From Verrucomicrobiaceae bacterium (GTDB lineage Bacteria > Verrucomicrobiota > Verrucomicrobiia > Chthoniobacterales > JAATET01): 50,701 nucleotides of DNA. Shown in pieces: positions 45,991 to 50,701 of the stretch. The stretch covers positions 1 to 50,701 of the forward strand of contig JAIYAZ010000153.1 in NCBI GenBank assembly GCA_027488755.1, read 5' to 3'. Under the pieces are notes generated by a model. It saw nothing but the letters and a program-made list of their open reading frames with translations, had not been told where the DNA came from and did not search any database. The translations under genes were made by a program, and so were the position numbers. Position 1 is the first letter of the stretch. The number at the start of each line of letters is the position of its first letter.

Positions 45991-46899
45991 CTAAGTGACC
46001 CGCAGCCAGAGCGTGCGCGCGCCTTCGCCGGCGGGAAAATCGGGCAGTGCGGGCGTGGCGTGGAACTCGCCCCGGCGGCGGGCGACCTTCAGCGCGTAGC
46101 GGGCGGCGCGTTCGAGCGCAGGGCGGTCGAGTTTTGTGCAATTGGTCGAGAGAAGAATCCACGCCGGCGGCGCGGCGAGTTCAAGGGCAAGGCGGAGCAG
46201 GTCTTCGATTTGGTCCTCGACGCGCCAGCGCCGACCGCCCGCCCCAAGCGAGAAGGTCGGCGGGTCCAGGATAAGGACGTCGAAGGTTTCCCCGCGCCGC
46301 TGGAGCCGGGGCAGCACGTCCATGACGTCGTCGGCGAGGAAGCGGTGGCCGTCGAGGGCGAGGCCGTTGAGGCCGAAGTTGGCGCGGCCGCGGTCGAGCG
46401 ATTTTTTCGAGAGATCGAGGCTGAGCGTTTCCGCGCCGGCCTGCGCACCCACCACGGAAAACGAGCACGTGTAGGCGAAGGTGTTCAGCAGGCGCCGCGG
46501 AGCGAGGGTGCGAAGGAAGCTGCGATTCTCGCGCTGGTCGATGAACAGGCCGGAGGCGTAGCCGGCGTTGAACGCGATGCCGTAGCGAAGGCCGCGCTCG
46601 AGAACGACGGACTCCAGCGTGGCGGCGGGATCGCCGGCGAGCAGCACGGGCGAGACGCGCTCGGCGTTTTGGCGGGGAAGGAAGCGGGCAAAGATGCGCG
46701 CCGGCGCAAAGCCGACCCGGGCGGTCCATTCCCGCAGGCCGGTGAGGGCCTCGTCGCGGGCGGCGTCGCTCTTGTGCGAGATGAGCACGTCCTCGCCGAG
46801 GCGCTCGACCCAGGACTGCGGCGAGGTGAAGACGCGGTGAGCGTTGGTTTGCTCGGCCGCAAAGGCGGCGAACATCTCGGGCGAAAGCCAGCGGTTCAT
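45991..46899 (-). CDS. Class I SAM-dependent rRNA methyltransferase, RlmI-like
   Basis: 302 residues matching the catalytic part of the RlmI/RlmK group: YASGLFIDQRENRSFLR, then motif I LNTFAYTCSFSVVGAQAGA, LSLDLSKKSLDRGRANF, and the catalytic-loop region VLILDPPTFSLG. RlmI methylates a cytosine of 23S rRNA, but this protein lacks the N-terminal PUA domain of RlmI, so the target is uncertain. It is divergent from the downstream Cache kinase, with 131 bases between the starts. The start gives NRWLSPEMFAAF. Confidence 0.82.
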   Translation of the reverse strand: MNRWLSPEMFAAFAAEQTNAHRVFTSPQSWVERLGEDVLISHKSDAARDEALTGLREWTARVGFAPARIFARFLPRQNAERVSPVLLAGDPAATLESVVLERGLRYGIAFNAGYASGLFIDQRENRSFLRTLAPRRLLNTFAYTCSFSVVGAQAGAETLSLDLSKKSLDRGRANFGLNGLALDGHRFLADDVMDVLPRLQRRGETFDVLILDPPTFSLGAGGRRWRVEDQIEDLLRLALELAAPPAWILLSTNCTKLDRPALERAARYALKVARRRGEFHATPALPDFPAGEGARTLWLRVT

Positions 46900-47030
46900 G
46901 GATGGGATGGGGCCGCGCCGGGGCGGGCGGTTGGATTCTTCGTTAGCGGGTTTCGCGCGCGGGGGAAAGCCGCCCGGCCGCTTTTGCGCTTTCTGGCCGG
47001 AGGGCGAAGGGGCATACTTCCTCTCTGCCG

Positions 47031-49568
47031 ATGCACCGTTCTCTGCGCAAGAAGGTCGCGATGTGGTTTCTGCTAATCGCCGTGGTGGTGACGGCGGCGG
47101 CCTGGCTGGGCTACCGCCACATCGCCAACGAAATCCGCCGCGAGGCCCGCACGCAGATGCAGGCCAAGCTCGGGCACGTAATCGACGTGCTCGACGCGAC
47201 GAACTCGATCTACCACAACCTGATCACCGCCGCGCTGCACGTGCTGCGCATCGAGGCACAGCGGTTCGGCCCGCCGTCGGTTCGGCCCGTGGCGGGACCG
47301 GATGGCCGCGAGCGCCCCATGCTGTTTTTCGGCGAGCACGCGATGGGCGGGGATCTTTCGGTCGTCGATCACGTGACTTCGATCATGGGCGGGACGGCCA
47401 CGTTGTTTGTGCGCGAGGGCGACCGTTTTTCCCGCGTCACGACCAACGTCAAAAACCCCGACGGCAGCCGCGCCGTAGACACCGAGCTCGATCCCCGCGG
47501 GCCGGCCATCGGCCCGCTGCGCGAAGGCCGCGCGTTTTACGGCGTGGTCGAGGTGCTGGGGAAACCCTACATCACCGGCTATGAGCCGATCCTCGATGCG
47601 AGCGGCGCGGTGATCGGCGCCTATTACGTCGGCTACGCCCTGGAAAACCTCGCAAGCATTCACGACGCCCTCGACGACCGCGGCATCCTCGACCGCGGAT
47701 TCTTTGCCCTGCTCGACTCCCGCGATCACGTTCTCTTCCAGACGAAAAACATCACCTTCTCGCAGGAGGTGCCCGCCCTCGCCCATTCCGCGGCCACCGG
47801 GGGCGCGGTGGATCCGACCTGGCAGATCGAACGACGCACGTTTACGCCGTGGGACTACGACGTGATTGCGGGTTTATATCTCCCCGACGTCACCCGCATC
47901 ACCGCGCGCCTCATGTGGCAGGCCTACGGCATTCTCGGCGTCGTCATTCTGGCCGTGCTGGTCGTGTCGTTCTGGCTCGCGTCGAAACTCTCCGCCGCCC
48001 TGGAACTCGCGCAGCAGGCCCGCGAGGAAGCCCTCGACGCCAAGGACGCCGCCGAATCCGCCAACCGCACCAAAAGCACCTTCCTCGCGAACATGAGCCA
48101 CGAGCTCCGCACGCCGATGAACGCCATCATCGGCTACAGCGAGATGCTCATCGAGGAGGCCGAGGACGCCGGCCAGCCCGGCTTCATCCCCGACCTCCAG
48201 AAAATCCGCACCGCCGGCAAGCACCTCCTCGCCCTCATTAACGACATTCTCGATCTCTCCAAAATCGAGGCCGGCAAAATGTCCCTCTACCTCGAGGAGT
48301 TCCGCCTCGAGGACCTCATCCAGGACGTCGTCGGCACCTCCCAGCCGCTCGTCGCCAAAAACCAAAACCGCCTCGACGTGCGCCTCGCCGCGGACCTCGG
48401 CCTCATGCGCGCCGACCTCACCAAGGTCCGCCAAACCCTCTTCAACCTCCTCAGCAACGCCACCAAATTCACCGAAAAGGGCATCATCACCCTCACCGCC
48501 GATCGCGTCCCCAGCGAAAAGGGCGCCCGCATCCACCTCCGCGTTTCCGACACCGGCATCGGCATGACGCCCGAGCAACTCGGCCGGCTCTTCCAGGCCT
48601 TCACCCAGGCCGACGCCTCCACCACCCGCAAATACGGCGGCACCGGTCTCGGCCTCGTCATCAGCCGCCGCTTCTGCCAGCTCATGGGCGGCGACATCGC
48701 CGTGGAAAGCCGCGCCGGCGTCGGCACCACCTTCACCGTCGACCTGCCCGCCATCGTCGAACCCGCCACCGAGGCCGCCCTTGCTCTTGCCGCCTCCCCC
48801 GCCGAAACCCCGAAAATCAAATCGAAGACCCGCCCCACCGTCCTCGTCATCGACGATGATGCCGACGCCGCCGACCTCATGAGCCGCGCCCTCGAACGCA
48901 GCGGCTTCGCCACCATCCGCGCCAGCAAGGGCGGGGAAGGCATCGTCCTCGCCCAGCAGCAGCAGCCCGCCGCCATCACCCTCGACGTCATGATGCCCGG
49001 CATGGACGGCTGGGCCGTCCTGAGCGTGCTCAAGAGCGACCCGCTCACCGCCCGCATCCCGGTCATCATGGTCACCATGCTCCAGGACCGCCAGCTCGGC
49101 TACTCCCTCGGCGCCGCCGACTTCCTCACCAAACCCGTCGACGCCGACAAGCTCCGCTCCGTCCTCACCACCCACGCGCTCCACCACTCCGCCCACGTCC
49201 TCGTCGTCGAGGACGATCCCGCCAGCCGCGAGATGCTCAGCCGCGTCCTCACCCGCGAAGGCTACGAAGTCGCCGAGGCCGAGAACGGCAGCGTCGCCCT
49301 GGAACGCATCGCCGAGCGCCGCCCCGAACTCATCCTCCTCGACCTCATGATGCCCGTCATGGACGGCTTCGAATTTCTCGAAGTCCTCGCCCGCGAGCCC
49401 CAGCTCGCCAGCATCCCCGTCATCGTCATCACCGCGAAGGACCTCACGCCCGCCGACCGCGAAAAGCTCACCGGCAGCGTGCTGCAGGTCTTCCAAAAGG
49501 GCGCCACCGACCGCGAAAAACTCCTCCAGGACGTCTCCACCCAGGTCGAAAAAATGCTGAAAGCCTGA
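47031..49568 (+). CDS. Cache-domain hybrid histidine kinase with two receiver domains
   Basis: 845 residues: membrane helix about 9-27; periplasmic Cache-type sensor about 35-285 (GGTATLFVREGDRFSRVTTN, LREGRAFYGVVEVLGKPY, GYEPILDASGAVIGAYYVGY); second membrane helix about 293-318; coiled coil; HisKA with FLANMSHELRTPMNAI (His357); ATPase domain (NLLSNATKFTEKG, DTGIGM, GTGLGLVISRRF). Two receivers follow, with Asp652 (ITLDVMMPGMDGW) and Asp771 (LILLDLMMPVMDGF). Cache domains usually bind small metabolites outside the membrane. The two receivers suggest a branched phosphorelay. It leads a signalling operon with the next two genes. Confidence 0.93.
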   Translation: MHRSLRKKVAMWFLLIAVVVTAAAWLGYRHIANEIRREARTQMQAKLGHVIDVLDATNSIYHNLITAALHVLRIEAQRFGPPSVRPVAGPDGRERPMLFFGEHAMGGDLSVVDHVTSIMGGTATLFVREGDRFSRVTTNVKNPDGSRAVDTELDPRGPAIGPLREGRAFYGVVEVLGKPYITGYEPILDASGAVIGAYYVGYALENLASIHDALDDRGILDRGFFALLDSRDHVLFQTKNITFSQEVPALAHSAATGGAVDPTWQIERRTFTPWDYDVIAGLYLPDVTRITARLMWQAYGILGVVILAVLVVSFWLASKLSAALELAQQAREEALDAKDAAESANRTKSTFLANMSHELRTPMNAIIGYSEMLIEEAEDAGQPGFIPDLQKIRTAGKHLLALINDILDLSKIEAGKMSLYLEEFRLEDLIQDVVGTSQPLVAKNQNRLDVRLAADLGLMRADLTKVRQTLFNLLSNATKFTEKGIITLTADRVPSEKGARIHLRVSDTGIGMTPEQLGRLFQAFTQADASTTRKYGGTGLGLVISRRFCQLMGGDIAVESRAGVGTTFTVDLPAIVEPATEAALALAASPAETPKIKSKTRPTVLVIDDDADAADLMSRALERSGFATIRASKGGEGIVLAQQQQPAAITLDVMMPGMDGWAVLSVLKSDPLTARIPVIMVTMLQDRQLGYSLGAADFLTKPVDADKLRSVLTTHALHHSAHVLVVEDDPASREMLSRVLTREGYEVAEAENGSVALERIAERRPELILLDLMMPVMDGFEFLEVLAREPQLASIPVIVITAKDLTPADREKLTGSVLQVFQKGATDREKLLQDVSTQVEKMLKA

Positions 49569-49595
49569 CGCCTTTCCGAATCTCCGCCTTTGCCC

Positions 49596-49985
49596 ATGAA
49601 GCTCCTCCTCGTCGAAGACAACGAAATGAACCGCGACATGCTCTCGCGCCGCCTCACCCGCAAGGGCTACGAACTCGCCATCGCCGTCGACGGGCAGGAG
49701 GCCCTCGCCCTCGCCGCCACCGCCGCGCCCGACCTCATCCTCATGGACATGAGCCTCCCGCTCATCGACGGCTGGGAAGCCACCCGCCGCCTTAAGGCCG
49801 ACCCCGCCACCGCCGCCATCCCCGTCATCGCCCTCACCGCCCACGCCATGGCCGGCGACCGCGAACAAGCCCTCGGCGCCGGCTGCGACGACTACGACAC
49901 CAAGCCCATCGAGTTCCCCCGCCTCCTCGAAAAAATCGCCGCCCAACTCACCCGAGTCGGCAAAACCCCGCCCCCCACCGCGTGA
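49596..49985 (+). CDS. Single-domain response regulator (CheY/DivK-like)
   Basis: 129 residues and only a receiver: LLLVEDNEMNRDML, LILMDMSLPLIDGWE (phospho-acceptor Asp), IALTAHAMAGD, and DYDTKPIEFPRL with the conserved Lys. The MDMSLPLIDG variant is common in DivK-like relay proteins. It starts 27 bases after the Cache kinase and overlaps the next gene (GTGA), so it probably shuttles phosphate between them. A TTG two codons upstream is an alternative start. Confidence 0.92.
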   Translation: MKLLLVEDNEMNRDMLSRRLTRKGYELAIAVDGQEALALAATAAPDLILMDMSLPLIDGWEATRRLKADPATAAIPVIALTAHAMAGDREQALGAGCDDYDTKPIEFPRLLEKIAAQLTRVGKTPPPTA

Positions 49986-50701
49986 CCGCTCCCGGCGAAA
50001 CCCCGCTGGCGAAGCTTCGCCACGACCTGCGCACCCCCATCAACCACATCCTCGGCTACAGCGAACTCCTCGCCGAGGAACTCGCCGACCAGGGCGTCAC
50101 CTCCGCCGCACCCGACCTCACCCGCATCCGCGAAGCCGCCCGCCAGCTCCTCGGCATGGTCGACGCGAACCTCAGCGACGAGGGTTTCGCCCACCTTGAA
50201 ATCTCCGCGCCGGTCCCGCTCAACAAGCCCGCCCCCGCGCCACCCGCGGAATCCAAAATCCATAATCCAAAAATCCTCGGCCGCATTCTCGTCGTCGACG
50301 ACAACGAGGAAAACCGCACCCTGCTCGCCCGCCGCCTCGAACGCCAGGGTCACCGCGTTGTCGAGGCCGCCGATGGCGCCGCCGCGCTCGAGCTCGCCCG
50401 CCGCGAGCCCTTCGACCTCGTCCTCCTTGACGTCATGATGCCCGTGCTCGACGGCTACGGGGCCCTCGCCGCCCTCAAGGCCGATGCCAGCCTCCGTCAC
50501 CTTCCCGTCATCATGATCTCCGCGCTCGACGAGGTCGAAAGCGTCGTCCGCTGCATCGAAAACGGTGCCGAGGACTACCTCCCGAAACCTTTCGACCCCA
50601 CCCTCCTCCGCGCCCGCATCGACGCCAGCCTTGAAAAGAAGGCCCTCCGCGACCAGGAGCAGGATTACCTCCAGCGCATCAAGCAAACCCAGCTCCGCCT
50701 C
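49982..50701 (+). CDS. DHp-like plus receiver protein, 3' end outside the window
   Basis: Begins at a GTG overlapping the stop of the preceding regulator; no ATG fits. Residues about 8-60 look like a histidine kinase dimerisation helix pair (AKLRHDLRTPINHILGYSELL) without a visible ATPase domain. A Pro/Lys linker (about 78-98) is encoded partly by an A/T-rich 7-base repeat. A receiver follows at about 99-220 (ILVVDDNEENRTLL, LVLLDVMMPVLDGYG, YLPKPFDPTLL), and then a helical region runs off the window. Similar proteins often continue into an adenylate/guanylate cyclase, but that cannot be seen here. The reading frame is open to the last base. Confidence 0.85.
   Translation, partial: MTAPGETPLAKLRHDLRTPINHILGYSELLAEELADQGVTSAAPDLTRIREAARQLLGMVDANLSDEGFAHLEISAPVPLNKPAPAPPAESKIHNPKILGRILVVDDNEENRTLLARRLERQGHRVVEAADGAAALELARREPFDLVLLDVMMPVLDGYGALAALKADASLRHLPVIMISALDEVESVVRCIENGAEDYLPKPFDPTLLRARIDASLEKKALRDQEQDYLQRIKQTQLRL
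50250..50277 (+). repeat. A/T-rich 7-nt-period repeat within a signalling gene linker
   Basis: ATCCAAA, ATCCATA, ATCCAAA, then AATCC: about three and a half 7-base units coding for the linker ESKIHNPKIL. Its base composition is strikingly low in GC compared with all flanking DNA, so it looks like inserted repeat DNA that kept the frame open. Confidence 0.7.

Overview
The window is a very GC-rich bacterial chromosome segment with extreme C/G preference at third codon positions. My best guess, by inference only, is a member of the Verrucomicrobiota, probably Opitutaceae-like. The reasons are an ECF sigma factor fused to a membrane repeat domain, a SahR-type regulator beside metK-ahcY, monomeric NADP isocitrate dehydrogenase, beta-helix/fucosidase glycan genes and a near-complete lack of Shine-Dalgarno sequences. 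No rRNA, tRNA, CRISPR array, transposase or phage gene was seen. No gap between genes exceeds about 215 bases.

Layout. 1-330: 3' end of an SPFH/band-7 gene. 327-1916 (minus): ECF sigma factor with a C-terminal membrane/repeat domain. 1983-5632: S-adenosylmethionine cycle unit, with sahR divergent from metK and ahcY and a clear terminator after ahcY. 5781-22853: a 17-kb biosynthetic cluster resembling aryl-polyene/xanthomonadin/flexirubin loci. It holds a hotdog dehydratase, PlsC-type acyltransferase, polysaccharide deacetylase, ketosynthase and a ketosynthase-like partner without the active Cys, two carrier proteins, two adenylate-forming ligases, three flavoproteins (two with halogenase signatures), an LpxL-type acyltransferase, an MMPL exporter and a LolA-like protein. 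A GH43 glycosidase of different codon style interrupts it at about 9787-11625. 23066-27548: a hybrid histidine kinase (HK-REC-HK) and two receiver proteins, the second apparently frameshifted. 27570-31873: divergent monomeric isocitrate dehydrogenase and acetyl-CoA synthetase. 32039-34389: acyl carrier protein, an SRPBCC protein, a BsuPI-domain protein and an unknown exported protein. 34447-36048: lnt. 36110-39402: purS-purQ-purL. 39408-39970: two small proteins. 39967-45863 (minus): two beta-helix proteins around a GH29 fucosidase, with a palindromic operator candidate upstream. 45991-46899 (minus): RlmI-like methyltransferase. 47031-50701: a second signalling locus (Cache-HK-REC-REC, single REC, and a partial DHp-REC protein).

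How it fits together. The cluster has most parts of a type II polyene pathway: ligases could prime ACPs with a starter acid, the KS/KS-like pair would elongate, the hotdog enzyme dehydrate, flavoproteins halogenate or oxidise, acyltransferases place the chain on a lipid, and MMPL plus LolA move it to the outer membrane. No ketoreductase, thioesterase or aromatic ammonia-lyase is seen, so the product is unknown. A second theme is short-period repeat DNA (7- and 8-9-nt units): two copies lie between genes and three lie in frame inside lnt, purL and a signalling gene.
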